Assembly (NCBI RefSeq): GCF_007431345.1
Contig: NZ_CP041730.1
Location: 868,001-932,000, forward strand
Reading direction: 5' to 3'
Origin: Chitinimonas arctica
GTDB lineage: Bacteria; Pseudomonadota; Gammaproteobacteria; Burkholderiales; Chitinimonadaceae
Length of the DNA stretch: 64,000 nt
The notes under the pieces are model-generated. The model worked only from the letters and a program-made list of their open reading frames with translations, did no database searches and had not been told where the DNA came from. Made by a program: the position numbers and the translations under genes. This document shows, piece after piece, positions 8,505 to 17,992 of this stretch (position 1 is its first letter; each line of letters begins with the position of its first letter).

Positions 8505-8984
8505 TTAACCCCGCACCCTTGCCACCAACTGGTCGAGTGCCTTGTTCCAGCCATCGTGAAAGCCCATTTCCTCATGCTCCTTGCGGCCGGCTTCATCGCC
8601 ATGCAGCAATCGCACACTGTAGCGGGTACCACTGCCCAAGGGCTCCAGCGAAAGGACGGCGGTAAAGAGAAAATGGCCGCAGTGCCCGGACGCCGGCGGC
8701 AGGGCCGGACGAAAGCCCGGCTCCAAGGCATTGGTCCAGACCAGTTTGCGATTCTCGACGATTTCCAGGTAGCAGCCCTGGTTGGGAAAGTCCTGCCCTT
8801 CGGGCGAGCGCATCACGGTGCGGAACCGTCCGCCCGGACGCAAATCGATGTCGCATTCCACCGTGCGCCAGGGGTCGGGCGTAAACCATTTCAGCAACTG
8901 CTCCGGATCGGTCCAGGCCTTCCATACCAAGGCGGGCGATATATCGAGATCACGGGTCAGCGTCAGATCCAATTGTTCGGTCAT
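8505..8984 (-). CDS. SRPBCC (AHSA1/Aha1-like START fold) protein, 159 aa
   Basis: The sequence carries the usual signature of AHSA1/SRPBCC proteins: an early TRDLDISPALVWKAWTDPEQLLKWF, a middle DLRPGGRFRTVMRSPEG, and a C-terminal helix with FHDGWNKALDQLVARV. These proteins form a helix-grip cavity that binds hydrophobic ligands; the ligand here is unknown. The start is the ATG at 8984 (MTEQLDLT), with AGGAGG about 8 bases upstream. An ArsR-type regulator often lies next to such genes but is absent here. Confidence 0.9.
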   Translation of the reverse strand: MTEQLDLTLTRDLDISPALVWKAWTDPEQLLKWFTPDPWRTVECDIDLRPGGRFRTVMRSPEGQDFPNQGCYLEIVENRKLVWTNALEPGFRPALPPASGHCGHFLFTAVLSLEPLGSGTRYSVRLLHGDEAGRKEHEEMGFHDGWNKALDQLVARVRG

Positions 8985-9299
8985 TTTTGGGTTCCTCCTG
9001 CATGCTGGGTGGACCATCTGCGCGTCGGCGGCTGGACAATAACTGTAGATGCAATCGCCTCCCACCGCCAGAACGCACCCGTAGGTAGCGGGTGACTATC
9101 GGTAACGGCGTTGGCGGAGGCCCGTAAAACCTACAGCAAAGGGTCGCCAACATGACCGGCTTGGCCCGGATATCGCGTCGCCGGACAGGCACGCCTTTTG
9201 CCCTTCCCTCAAGGCCGTACGGACCGGCCGCCTCTGGCGATCCACACAATCGGTACCGCCACGGCGCCTTGCAGGGCCTAAAAGGAAAGGACACCTTAT
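8985..9299. other. intergenic stretch, no gene seen
   Basis: About 315 bases between divergent genes. No convincing reading frame or RNA. A short segment around 9080-9110 (GTAGGTAGCGGGTGAC...CGGTAACGG) vaguely recalls the end of a GEMM c-di-GMP riboswitch, but the rest of that structure is missing. Promoters for both flanking genes should be here; I cannot place them confidently. Confidence 0.5.
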
Positions 9300-9563
9300 A
9301 TGGATTCGGATTACGATCAAACGGGCATTGACTTGGACAAGCCCGGTTCCACGGCATCGGAGGATGACGCGCAAGACAACGCGATCGAGCGGAAGCGGGA
9401 GCCTTTGGACAATGGCGGCAGCGCCCGCGAGCTCGACCCGATAGGCGAGGATGACGCAAGGGGCGGAGCAAGTGTTCTCGGCGGCTCGGGGCAGCGAATG
9501 TTCAGGGACATGACCCATCTCGTCGCGGCGAACGACCCCGGTCGTGGTGGCAGATCCGTTTGA
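9300..9563 (+). CDS. hypothetical hydrophilic protein, 87 aa
   Basis: The ATG at 9300 follows a good ribosome site (AGGAAAGGA, about 8 bases upstream). The protein is very hydrophilic, rich in Asp, Glu, Gly and Arg (MDSDYDQTGIDLDKPG, later EDDARGGASVLGG), and looks disordered. No family recognised. The site and clear start support a real gene; the composition keeps confidence moderate. Confidence 0.5.
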   Translation: MDSDYDQTGIDLDKPGSTASEDDAQDNAIERKREPLDNGGSARELDPIGEDDARGGASVLGGSGQRMFRDMTHLVAANDPGRGGRSV

Positions 9564-9617
9564 AATCGCGGGGTGGACGGGGCACCGACTTGGGCGGCGC
9601 CCCCTCGCCCGCTTCCG

Positions 9618-11027
9618 CTATTGCAGGACAATATCGAAGTACTTCTCCACGCACTTCTCATAGTCGCCGGCCTTGAGCGCGCTATAGGGCGTCTGATAGC
9701 CGACCAGCTTGCAGGCATAACTGCGCCCATCCGGCCAGTTCGATCCCCAACTCCAATCCTGCTCCCAATAGATCTGCAAGGCGCCCGCTCCGGCAGCCGG
9801 AAAAGGCTGCATGCCGGCGCAGTTCAGCACTTCGCCGGCGGCGATCGGCACGCCCAGATAAGCGGCCATCTCCCGGTAATAGGCGATGCGGTTCAGCGCC
9901 TGCGGTTTATCGTAGCCATGGCCGCACTCTATCCCGCCGTTGATGATATGGATGGTGGCGCCGTATCCAGCCGAAATGCCGGCGGCCCGATCGGCTGCAT
10001 TGGCTTGCCAGCTACCATCGACGATATGCAGCATGGAAGGTTTGGGCGGTTGCGGGTAGACGAAGAAGAACACCGCGGAGGCCAGGTTGAGCCAGCTATC
10101 GGCTACCCGTTCAGGGTTATCCAGCAGGGTGCGGACCGTGCCGTACATCGCATCCGAAAATGGCCCGTAGTTATAGTTGTACGAGAGCTGCTTGGCTCCC
10201 CGGCCGAAGTATTTCTTCCAACTGCCATCCGCTTGCTTGCCGCAGGGCCAGGTCTGCCCCTGCCAGGTGCCGGGCGCGCACTCGGCATTGTAGGTACAAG
10301 CCGCCCCGTCCTCGCTGCAACCGGCTTCCCGCAGGTAGTACAGACCTTGCCGCCACTGTGGAATGGCGGACGAGGGATCGTGTGCGCCGGTTTCCTGGGC
10401 GAAATGGGCGAATTGGGTGGCCAGCGTCTTGCGGCAGATGGCATCGGCGTCGCGACCGCCGGCTTGATCGCCGCAGACGGCGGGGAATTTGGCGATGGCT
10501 TGCAGGAAATTGGCGTAGCTGTAGCTGGCATGGCGCTGCGGAAACAATACCTCCCAATCGGTCGCGGCCAGAATGCGTTCGACCCGCCGAACATTGGCGG
10601 GATTGTCGCTTCTGCCCGGTCGAACGGCTTCGACGCTGGCGTTGTCCAGCGTTCGCACCGAGGCTCTCACGCTTTGAAACACGGCGCTGGCAGTCTTGGC
10701 CTGCTCATCCGCCCTGACCTGCGCCCGCGTCGGTACGCTGCCGCCCTCCCCGCCTCCGTTGCCAGGCGTACATTCACCGGCCGGACGCGCCTCCCATACG
10801 GCGTTACCGCCCGGCGCTTCATTGCGGGTCCACCATTTGGCGCGCCAGGCTTGATTGCTATGCAGCACGTATTGTCCGGCGGTATAGACCTGACCACTTT
10901 GCCAGGAATCGCAGGGTGGTAGTAACAACTTCGCCCGCTGGAGCGGCAACTGGGCGGCGTGTGCAACACCGCTACAAGCAGCCGCCAGCATGACAGAAAA
11001 CAAGAGCTTATCGATTGGGGCTTTCAT
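9618..11027 (-). CDS. secreted GH19 chitinase with N-terminal chitin-binding module
   Basis: Signal peptide (residues 1-24, ending GVAHA). Residues about 38-86 look like a CBM5/12-type module: WQSGQVYTAGQYVLHSNQAWRAKWWTRNEAP with aromatic Tyr/Trp residues that contact chitin. After a Gly linker, the GH19 lysozyme-like catalytic domain includes FAHFAQETGAHD with the likely general acid Glu near 212, LREAGC with a second Glu near 234, YFGRGAKQLSYNYNYG, and HIINGGIECGHG. It would hydrolyse chitin outside the cell; the type II-like secretion genes at 57-64 kb are a possible export route, by inference only. It lies 106 bases downstream of the DUF3857 gene on the same strand. Confidence 0.93.
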   Translation of the reverse strand: MKAPIDKLLFSVMLAAACSGVAHAAQLPLQRAKLLLPPCDSWQSGQVYTAGQYVLHSNQAWRAKWWTRNEAPGGNAVWEARPAGECTPGNGGGEGGSVPTRAQVRADEQAKTASAVFQSVRASVRTLDNASVEAVRPGRSDNPANVRRVERILAATDWEVLFPQRHASYSYANFLQAIAKFPAVCGDQAGGRDADAICRKTLATQFAHFAQETGAHDPSSAIPQWRQGLYYLREAGCSEDGAACTYNAECAPGTWQGQTWPCGKQADGSWKKYFGRGAKQLSYNYNYGPFSDAMYGTVRTLLDNPERVADSWLNLASAVFFFVYPQPPKPSMLHIVDGSWQANAADRAAGISAGYGATIHIINGGIECGHGYDKPQALNRIAYYREMAAYLGVPIAAGEVLNCAGMQPFPAAGAGALQIYWEQDWSWGSNWPDGRSYACKLVGYQTPYSALKAGDYEKCVEKYFDIVLQ

Positions 11028-11036
11028 TCCATCCTC

Positions 11037-11092
11037 CGGTGTAGTATTGCTGCCTTCAGGCAGCTTAGAACCACTGAAATACCACTACACCG
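11037..11092. repeat. nested inverted repeat upstream of the chitinase
   Basis: Outer arms CGGTGTAGT (11037-11045) and ACTACACCG (11084-11092) are perfect complements. Inside is a second palindrome GCTGCCT/TC/AGGCAGC (11049-11064). It occupies most of the gap between the DUF3857 gene stop and the chitinase start. It could be a transcription terminator without a T-run, or an operator for the chitinase. Confidence 0.6.
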
Positions 11093-11133
11093 TAGACGAA
11101 TTTACCTGGCTCGCCAGTTGACCCACTCGCGTC

Positions 11134-13814
11134 TCAAGCGTCAGAGCCCGCGGACTCTGGCAGCGGCGTTCCCGGCCTTCTCCGGGTGGCCGCCGTCTCA
11201 TTGATATGGACAAAGGTCCTGGCCACACGCTTGGAGCGTAGGAAATAAGCACCCCATACCAGGATCTGCATGGTGACGATCGGCAGTGCTCGCGCCCATT
11301 CCTTGGCGTCATTCTCGGCGCCCGGGATGGCGGAAAGGCCGATCACGCAGATAAGCGCGCTCAGCAGCGACCCTACCCCAAGGCCGATATAGACCCTTGG
11401 CAAGAGACGACGTTTCTGGAAGAACAGTACGGCGGTCAATACGGTAAAGACGACCTGTGCAAGCTGCGCCGCCAAGGCGAACAGCAGGGTCGGCGCCCAT
11501 AGCGGGTGGTAGGCGGCACCATCCAGGCTGGTGATAGCGGCCCAGGAGTCCAAGGAATACACCGGCAGCATTTCGAAAAGCTCCTTCAATGCCCGGAATG
11601 GATTAAACGACACGCCAATGGCAACCAGTACCAGCCAACCGCCGATTTTCTCGCCCGGCCCGGTAGCCTGGCCAGGCTTGGCCGGTGGGTCGTAGCGATA
11701 CAGCATGATGGCAAGCGCGATCCACACTCCCGTCAACATCAAGCCAAGCAGGGCGATGGTCCAATTGAAGTGCACCTTGCCGCCAGCCGGCGCAGGCGCC
11801 TCCCGCTCCACCTGCTTGCCCTGTTCATTTGTATACAAGGAATAGCCGAGCCAGTCGAAGGCGACTTCCAGCTTGGCGCTCACCCGCGCCATATCGGCCG
11901 GCATGATATGGTCGGTGCGGCTACGGAAACGGTCGTAGATACTCACCAAGGTGCCTTGCACATTGACCGTCTGCCGATATTCGAAAGCCGGATCCTCCAC
12001 GACGTGGTTTTCCGCTTCCAGCTTCCAGCCGACCGGCAGTTCCACCCGGCTGATTTGCTCGATATCGATGGGAAACGCCCAAGCCAGCGGAGCATTGCGT
12101 ATCAGTTGATCCGGCTTGCGCAGGTATTCCCGAATATCGGGGGTATATATCTGCGCTTCGCGCCTGCCAGCCTGTTTGTTGCGTGTCCAAAAGTCGGCAA
12201 TGCGATAGTGCTCGGTAACGGTTACCAGGTTGGCTTGCTTATCGTCTTCCACGGTGAGCGGCGCGGCTACGGTAATACCCGGGTAGAAGCGAGCGTAAAA
12301 ATTCAGGTAGTTCTTTTGCAATTCATCGCGGTTCTGCGAAGCCAGTTCATTGCGCAGCTTTTCCGCACCGCCGCCCTGCACCTGGGTCTTGACGGTGTAG
12401 CCCACCGGCTGATCGGGTCCGGCCTTGGCATCGAACACGGAAGTGATCGTCCGCTGGTGCGGCAGCTCACCGCGAGGGTGCATGGGCAACAAATCGCGCG
12501 ATCCCGGCTCCAGCAGCAGGGCCAGACCAAAGTCGGGTTGGTAGAAGCTAGCCAGATTGCCGTGCTGGGTAGCGCGGGTCGGATCCATCCAGTAGTTCGA
12601 GCCATCCTGCGAGCGTACCGCCACCAGGACATGGTTGAAAGCCCCCGGCGATGGCTGCCAGCCGGCAATGCCGCGCCGCGCCGCGCCTGGGTATTGACCA
12701 AGGCTGGCCGCGCCTTGATGCCCAGGGCGTCCAGCATGGCAATGGTCAGCATGGTCTTGTCCTTGCAGTCGCCAAAGCGACGCTCCAACACTTGCAGGGG
12801 CGAGCTGGGCGCATGCGAGCCGGCGCCGACCTCCACACCCAGGTAGCGGATTTCACCCTGTACGAACCGCAGCACCGCCATCATCCTGCCGGCCACATCG
12901 GGATGCGCGGCGGCGATCTTGTCGACTTCGGCCTGCAAGGCGGGGCTGAGCTGCGCGGGAAGCCGGTATAGCGGCAGCGCCCATTGCACCACGGACGCCC
13001 AATCCTTGAACTCGCCCCATTGCACCATCGGATAGGGATCGAACCAGCCAGGTGCATTCTTATCGACCAGCAAGGCCGCTACGTCTTTCCTATCCCACAG
13101 ATATTCGCGGAAATCGCCGATCTCGCGCACTTGCGGCGTGAGATCGGTATTGCGTGCTTTCAGGCTGATTTCACGGCCCGACGGTACGAGCAGGCGGGCA
13201 TGCAGCCGTTGAACCGGCGCAGTCCATTGCAGATCGAAGCCGCCGAATACCTTACCGCCGAATACCGGGTTATCGCCGTTCACGGAAAAGGCATACTCGA
13301 CAATATCGCCGACACGAATGTCCTTCAAAAAGATGTTGGCGGTTTTGCTACCGTCATACATCTGGTATTCCAATTCGGTCTCGCGCTGCAATATATTGAT
13401 GGTCGCATTGTCCAGCTTACCGATCACCTGCTTGTCGCGAATGACATTGATGGAATGCAAGACCAAGGTCTGGTAAGCGGGATCGAAGCCGATCTTGATG
13501 TTGGCCACACCGTCCAGGCCGCTGGCGTTCATCGCACGCGTGGCATAGTGCCGATAGCTGGACTTGGCTTGAGGGCCAAGCCGCACCTGTTGGTCGCTGA
13601 GCAGATAAAGCACGCCTTCACCTACCCGCTCAGGCGGCACCGTCCCCTGCGCAGGGTAAGTCACCGGCAGCACCCATTGCGGCGCCGCTGAAATCAGGTA
13701 CTCCCGTGGCGCGGTATAAGCCGGCAGGGCGGCGAGCAGGGCCAAACCGCAAAAGAGGACGGCGATAAGCCAGGCGCGAGACATTGCAAACGAATTAGGC
13801 ATGCGGAAATTCAT
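11134..13814 (-). pseudogene. DUF3857 / transglutaminase-like membrane protein, frameshifted
   Basis: Two overlapping frames together make one protein of about 890 residues. The first (13814 to about 12665) has a signal sequence, the DUF3857 domain and a transglutaminase-like core: RFVQGEIRYLGVEVGAGSHAPS and FGDCKDKTMLTIAMLDALG, holding the Cys. The second resumes at WQPSPGAFNHVLVAVR, which includes the catalytic-type His, and continues to a C-terminal region with several membrane helices from about 11830. The break is near 12658-12690. Restoring one C in TTGCCGGC gives LPGWQPSPGAFNH, as expected for the family. The role of these proteins is not established. The start is given at the ATG at 13814; 13784 is also possible. 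It is either decay or an assembly error. Confidence 0.85.
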
Positions 13815-14060
13815 CGCGCTCGGAAGCGCGTTCCAGGAGTAAAGCTGCACGCCGGCTTGGCGGGCAAACTATTGGAGGCGGAGGTGACCGCCACTGGCCA
13901 AGCAGGCGGTAAGAACACGAAAGGGATGCGCCGCCTTCACTACGGCAGCAAGCAAGGAAGCATAAACAAGGGGCAAAATTATATAGAAATATCAGTATCT
14001 TGCAAGCAGCCCCAATGGATTGGCCGACCAAGCCTTCCTGAAAGTCCTGGCCGGCATTGC

Positions 14061-14702
14061 CTAGATCCGCTTGATTCTGGAACCACCGATCAGGGGCTTT
14101 TTGATTTCCGGTGTGCCTGCCGCTCCCGCTACCGGATTGGATAATTCCAGCTCAAGCGGAAACGGCATGTCATCCCGCGACGCACCCGTCTTGGCCGCGG
14201 TGGATGACATGGCCTCGCCGATAGCGGATGCCTGCGGCTCATCGGTTTTGATCCCCAGGCTTTCCTCCAGCAGCTCGATCACCACATCCAGTGCCGCTCT
14301 ATCCGCCGACTTTCCCAAGTCGAACAGGACTTCATCCTTGTCGGGCACGTGAGCGGCAGGTAGCCAATTGGCGCCGACCGACCGAGCGCTTGCGGGCCAG
14401 CCGGCTTCAGCATGCATTGCGTCATGGGAGAACAACCATTTATTCAAATTGTCGAAATGGTTTGCCGCACCAGGCGAAGGTTTTTTTAGGCAATGCCGTT
14501 TGTTCGGGCACGAACGGGGTAGCGGCACGCCGACCTCGACAATATTATCCAGGCTGCTTTGCAGGCGGGGGCGTGCGATTGCGTGACTGTCGCGCGGCCG
14601 AGGCAGCGCATTTTCCAGACTGCTTCGGCGAACGGCGGGTGCGGGGGCCAGGTGGGATTGGGAGGGTAAGGGAGAAAATACCTCGCGGAGGGTTTTCAGC
14701 AT
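14061..14702 (-). CDS. hypothetical protein, 213 aa, unrecognised
   Basis: The ATG at 14702 is preceded by GGAAAA 5-10 bases upstream. The N-terminal half is basic, Pro/Ser/Arg-rich and probably disordered; the second half is acidic and helical (DVVIELLEESLGIKTDEPQASAIGEAMSS). There is no signal peptide or membrane segment. No relative is recognised. It lies in an unrecognised patch with the ORF at 15007-15300. Confidence 0.5.
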   Translation of the reverse strand: MLKTLREVFSPLPSQSHLAPAPAVRRSSLENALPRPRDSHAIARPRLQSSLDNIVEVGVPLPRSCPNKRHCLKKPSPGAANHFDNLNKWLFSHDAMHAEAGWPASARSVGANWLPAAHVPDKDEVLFDLGKSADRAALDVVIELLEESLGIKTDEPQASAIGEAMSSTAAKTGASRDDMPFPLELELSNPVAGAAGTPEIKKPLIGGSRIKRI

Positions 14703-15006
14703 GATTATTTTCCAAGCGTATGGGTAGAGAAAATGGCTTCATTTATCATCACCTGCAAGAAAATACCTACAGCCGCCCTTTATGTTCACCCACGCTCTCG
14801 GCATTGCCAAAACGTATATAACGGCATAGGGCTTGATCACGGATATTGGCCGGACTACTCGCTGCCATCCTCCCGCTGCCGGCCTCGGCCTGACGACAGA
14901 CGTCGTTTCGGCACGTTGCACGGCATCCGGCTCCTTACTCGTTTCCGGTCATATCCAGCCTGGAAGACTCGATTTGTGACGGACTGGACAAGATATCGTT
15001 GCACGC
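14703..15006. other. intergenic stretch, nothing recognised
   Basis: About 300 bases of mixed composition between two minus-strand ORFs. Short frames exist, but none has a ribosome site or believable composition. The promoter of the 14061-14702 gene should lie near 14710-14800. Confidence 0.4.
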
Positions 15007-15300
15007 CTATTCGGCAGCAATTCCCGAGCCTGGTGTTAGCCGATCGAGGTAGGTGAAATCAAGATCGGTGAAGTCGAGATCGGTGAAATTGTTGCCGCTG
15101 GCGCGGTAAAACTGGTCGGCGTGAATGGAAGAATAGTACGCTGCGGAAATCAGGGAGTCGTCAGGATCAAGCGAAGGATTTTCGGGGGAAGCCGGCAGCG
15201 GCTCTGGGGCCGGAACCGGGATGCCGATGAATTGATTTCGGCACTTATCGTGATTTTCCATAAATTCGTACTTACAATGCATAAAAATTCGATTTTGCAT
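15007..15300 (-). CDS. possible small protein with TDLDF repeats
   Basis: A frame of 97 codons (alternative ATG at 15261 gives 84). It has a Pro-rich centre (PVPAPEPLPASPENPS) and a C-terminal pentapeptide repeat FTDLDFTDLDFTYLD coded by imperfect 15-base DNA repeats at 15048-15092. No ribosome site is clear and no family is recognised. It may be a short expressed peptide or chance open frame over a repeat. Confidence 0.3.
   Translation of the reverse strand: MQNRIFMHCKYEFMENHDKCRNQFIGIPVPAPEPLPASPENPSLDPDDSLISAAYYSSIHADQFYRASGNNFTDLDFTDLDFTYLDRLTPGSGIAAE
15048..15092. repeat. three imperfect 15-base tandem repeats
   Basis: Units resembling GATCGGTGAARTCRA occur three times head to tail, the last two nearly identical. 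They lie inside the minus-strand frame at 15007-15300 and code for the F-T-D/Y-L-D repeat. Confidence 0.6.
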
Positions 15301-15529
15301 TTTATGGCGAAATAAGCTATCGAATTTATAAACAATTTATCGAAATGTGAATTGTCACCATTAACGGCGAGCGGCGCCGGACCCGGCGGAATGCGGGCCT
15401 TGTCCAACCGGGTGGAGAAAGCCATCGTATCCGGCAAGGATGGTCTACGCTGGTTTTAGGCCTCGCCCGCATCGAAGCCGCGTGCAGCCAAGAAGAGATC
15501 CGCCCGGCGGATCCGAAGCTGGAGGAAAT

Positions 15530-17131
15530 ATGACGAACAACTTCTCCGCCGCGCTGATCGTGGACCCGTCCTCCGCCATCCGGCAAGCGCTGCGCTCAGC
15601 CCTGATGAGCCTGGATATCCTCCGTGTCGATGTCGCGTCCTCGGTGGCCGAGGCACGCCGCCGCCTGGTGGAGTCGACCTACAATATCGTGCTGTGCGAA
15701 TACCACCTGGGCAACGAGGAAAGCGGTCACGACTTCCTGGAAGAACTGCGCAAGAACAAGGCGCTGCCGCTGTCCACCATCTTTATCATGATCACCGGCG
15801 AAGCCAGCTACCCCTGCGTGGTGGCCGTGGCGGAAGAAACGCCGGACGACTATATGCTCAAGCCGGTGCAGACCGGCGACCTGACCGACCGCATCCGCAA
15901 GGCCTTCACCCGCCGCAATGCCCTGATGGATATCTATGAAGCCCTGCACAAGGGCGACGATGAAGAGGTACTGAAAGTCGCGCAGTGGATGATCAGCAAT
16001 AAATCGCCCTATATCAGCGATATCGTCCGCCTGGCCTCGCAAAGCCTGTTTCGCCTCGGCCGTTACGACGAAGCGACCAAGATGTACCGCGATATCCTGG
16101 CCAAGCGCAGCCTGGCCTGGGCAAAGTTGGGACTCTCCAAGATCGCCATCAAGCAGGGCGACCTGGCGGCCGCCGAGCAGGCCATGCTGGGCCTGGTGGA
16201 ACAACACCTGCTTTATCTGCCGGTCTACAACCAGTTGACCGAGCTGTACCAGATCCAGGAACGCTACGGCGATGCACTCGCAGTCACCGAAAAGGCCATC
16301 AAGATCACCCCGCGCAGTATCCGCCGCCTGCAATATGCCGGCCAGCTTGCCTACAGCCTGGGTGATGCGGTCAAGGCCGGCGACTTTCTGAACCAGGCGG
16401 TACGTTTCAAAGGCAATGTGGTCGATCTCGACTATCGCAGTATCTTTTACCTGGCGCTGTTGCAACTCGATACCGGCCAGACGGCCGAGGCATCCAGCCT
16501 GATCAAGCAGATGGGCGCCAAGCTCAGGGCGGACCCCCATTCCTCGAAGAACCGTTGCGCCACCTGGTACGGCGCCTTGGCGCAGGCAACCGAGATGATT
16601 GCCAAACGCGAAACCATGGCGGTGATCGATATCATGCGGCAGTTGGCCGACCAGTGGAACCAACCCGATTTCGACTTCGATTTCGCCCTGGACTATCTAC
16701 GCGTGGTGGACCGGCTCTATGCCGCCGACCTGGCCGAAACCTTGGGCGATTGGATACGTCCGCTGGCCGGACGGTTCGCCAGCAGCCGCTACGCGCACGA
16801 ATTGATGGTGCAGCGGGTAGCCGAGCATCCCACCTTGGCCGAGGTGATCAATCTGGCGGCGGGAGAGATCGCCACCATCACCGAAGAAGGCGCGCGCCTG
16901 TTGATGGAGGAAAAACCGGGCGAGGCAGCCGAGCGGCTGGCCGACGCCGGACTGAAGAACTACAACAACCGCCTGCTGGCCGCAGCCGCGAACGCCGCTG
17001 CCCGCAGCTTCCAAGTGACCCGCGACCAGATGGACAAGATGCAGGTGGAGATGTGCCTGGCCCGCATTTATCCGCAGGACGACAATCTGAACCAAAGGTT
17101 GAGGATGCAGATTAATGGTCCGGGGGGGTGA
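15530..17131 (+). CDS. response regulator with C-terminal TPR array, 533 aa
   Basis: The start is the ATG at 15530 with GGAGG 5 bases upstream, giving MTNNFSAALIVDPSS. Residues 1-125 form a receiver domain: AALIVDPSSAIRQAL, then YNIVLCEYHLGNEESGHDFLEELR. The usual phospho-Asp place reads CEYHLG, so Glu replaces Asp and classical phosphorylation may be lost. Thr (MITGEA) and Lys (YMLKPV) are kept. From about residue 140, TPR-like helix pairs (RLGRYDEATKMYRDIL, YGDALAVTEKAIKITPRS, GDAVKAGDFLNQAVRF) run to the end. Similar CheY-TPR proteins occur in proteobacteria with signalling or pilus-related roles; the partner here is unknown. Confidence 0.88.
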   Translation: MTNNFSAALIVDPSSAIRQALRSALMSLDILRVDVASSVAEARRRLVESTYNIVLCEYHLGNEESGHDFLEELRKNKALPLSTIFIMITGEASYPCVVAVAEETPDDYMLKPVQTGDLTDRIRKAFTRRNALMDIYEALHKGDDEEVLKVAQWMISNKSPYISDIVRLASQSLFRLGRYDEATKMYRDILAKRSLAWAKLGLSKIAIKQGDLAAAEQAMLGLVEQHLLYLPVYNQLTELYQIQERYGDALAVTEKAIKITPRSIRRLQYAGQLAYSLGDAVKAGDFLNQAVRFKGNVVDLDYRSIFYLALLQLDTGQTAEASSLIKQMGAKLRADPHSSKNRCATWYGALAQATEMIAKRETMAVIDIMRQLADQWNQPDFDFDFALDYLRVVDRLYAADLAETLGDWIRPLAGRFASSRYAHELMVQRVAEHPTLAEVINLAAGEIATITEEGARLLMEEKPGEAAERLADAGLKNYNNRLLAAAANAAARSFQVTRDQMDKMQVEMCLARIYPQDDNLNQRLRMQINGPGG

Positions 17132-17167
17132 TTCACCTAGTACAGCGAAGTGAATACGAGCACGGGT

Positions 17168-17674
17168 TTAACTCATACGGCCATTGGCTTTGGCGAAACT
17201 GTCGGCGTATTCATCGTTATTAAATTGAAACGTTGTGCCAAAATAGGTTTTTCCAGCAAACCTTACGGGCGTGGCACTTCTTGCCCAGAAGAAAAGACCC
17301 CAATATAGTGTCGTGTAGGTAACGGAACCATAAGGAAAATCTTCGGTTTCCTTGCCATGGAGTAAATTGCCTGTTATCCGATAGATGGCTAGCGACGCAG
17401 CCAGGGCGGTAAACATGGATAGAACGCCCAGCATCAGATAGAACAAACTTCGCTGAGATAGGCCGCTGGCAAACCAACCAGATAAGAAATGCCTATTGCA
17501 AACGGGATATCTAATTCTCGTAACTTTACCTATTGTAACGACACCCGCCCCAAAAGGGACCACTGCTTTCGTCTCCTTGCTGTCAACGGTTAGGACTCTG
17601 GTTGCGGAGCCATTGCAGGCAGCGCATTTGTTTGGCCATTTTAATTTTTCTAGATCAACGGTAACTTTCTTCAT
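17168..17674 (-). CDS. small membrane protein with Cys zinc-ribbon-like N-terminus, 168 aa
   Basis: The N-terminus carries KCAACNGSATR and then YPVCNRH, a CxxC...CxxH arrangement that could bind zinc. Two hydrophobic segments follow, about residues 78-100 (LFYLMLGVLSMFTALAASLAIY) and 120-133. The GC content is lower than that of the neighbours, which suggests acquisition. There is a weak GAGTGA site before the ATG at 17674. Function is unknown. Confidence 0.65.
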   Translation of the reverse strand: MKKVTVDLEKLKWPNKCAACNGSATRVLTVDSKETKAVVPFGAGVVTIGKVTRIRYPVCNRHFLSGWFASGLSQRSLFYLMLGVLSMFTALAASLAIYRITGNLLHGKETEDFPYGSVTYTTLYWGLFFWARSATPVRFAGKTYFGTTFQFNNDEYADSFAKANGRMS

Positions 17675-17804
17675 TTTATATCACTCAAAAAAAGATTCAT
17701 GAACGCACGGGTTTGAACCAGCGGCTAGCAGGTTGGTGAGAAATTCTTGGCTTCATTCGAGCTGGGGGATCTGACCGAATGGGAGACGATCGCTCAGAAA
17801 ATAG

Positions 17805-17832
17805 GCAAAAAAATATCCGCTGCTTGAGCGGA
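17805..17832 (-). terminator. candidate intrinsic terminator, minus strand
   Basis: Read on the minus strand: TCCGCT (17832-17827), loop CAAGC, AGCGGA (17821-17816), then TATTTTTTTG. Stem of 6 bp, modest. It could stop read-through from the LysR gene ending at 18250, though that is 420 bases away. Confidence 0.45.
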
Positions 17833-17992
17833 CTCTTCGGATTATAAAGCATTTCCGCCCTTTTGTGCGGGTCCGACTAATCTCCCCCAACCAGTGTCAT
17901 GGCTGACGTGCGAAAATTAGGTAGAGAGCCTCTGGTCCTACTGGTATATATGAGTTCATATAACTTCTAGCCGGCTTTGACGGGAGTCCCTG

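Noticed and set aside
9075..9115. Possible GEMM c-di-GMP riboswitch
   Set aside because: Only a GTAGGTAGCGGGTGAC-like piece matches. The conserved GGCAAACC and GGGACGCAAAGCC parts are missing.
13857..14144. Plus-strand 95-codon frame
   Set aside because: Crosses the promoter region of the DUF3857 gene, has no site and no recognisable sequence.
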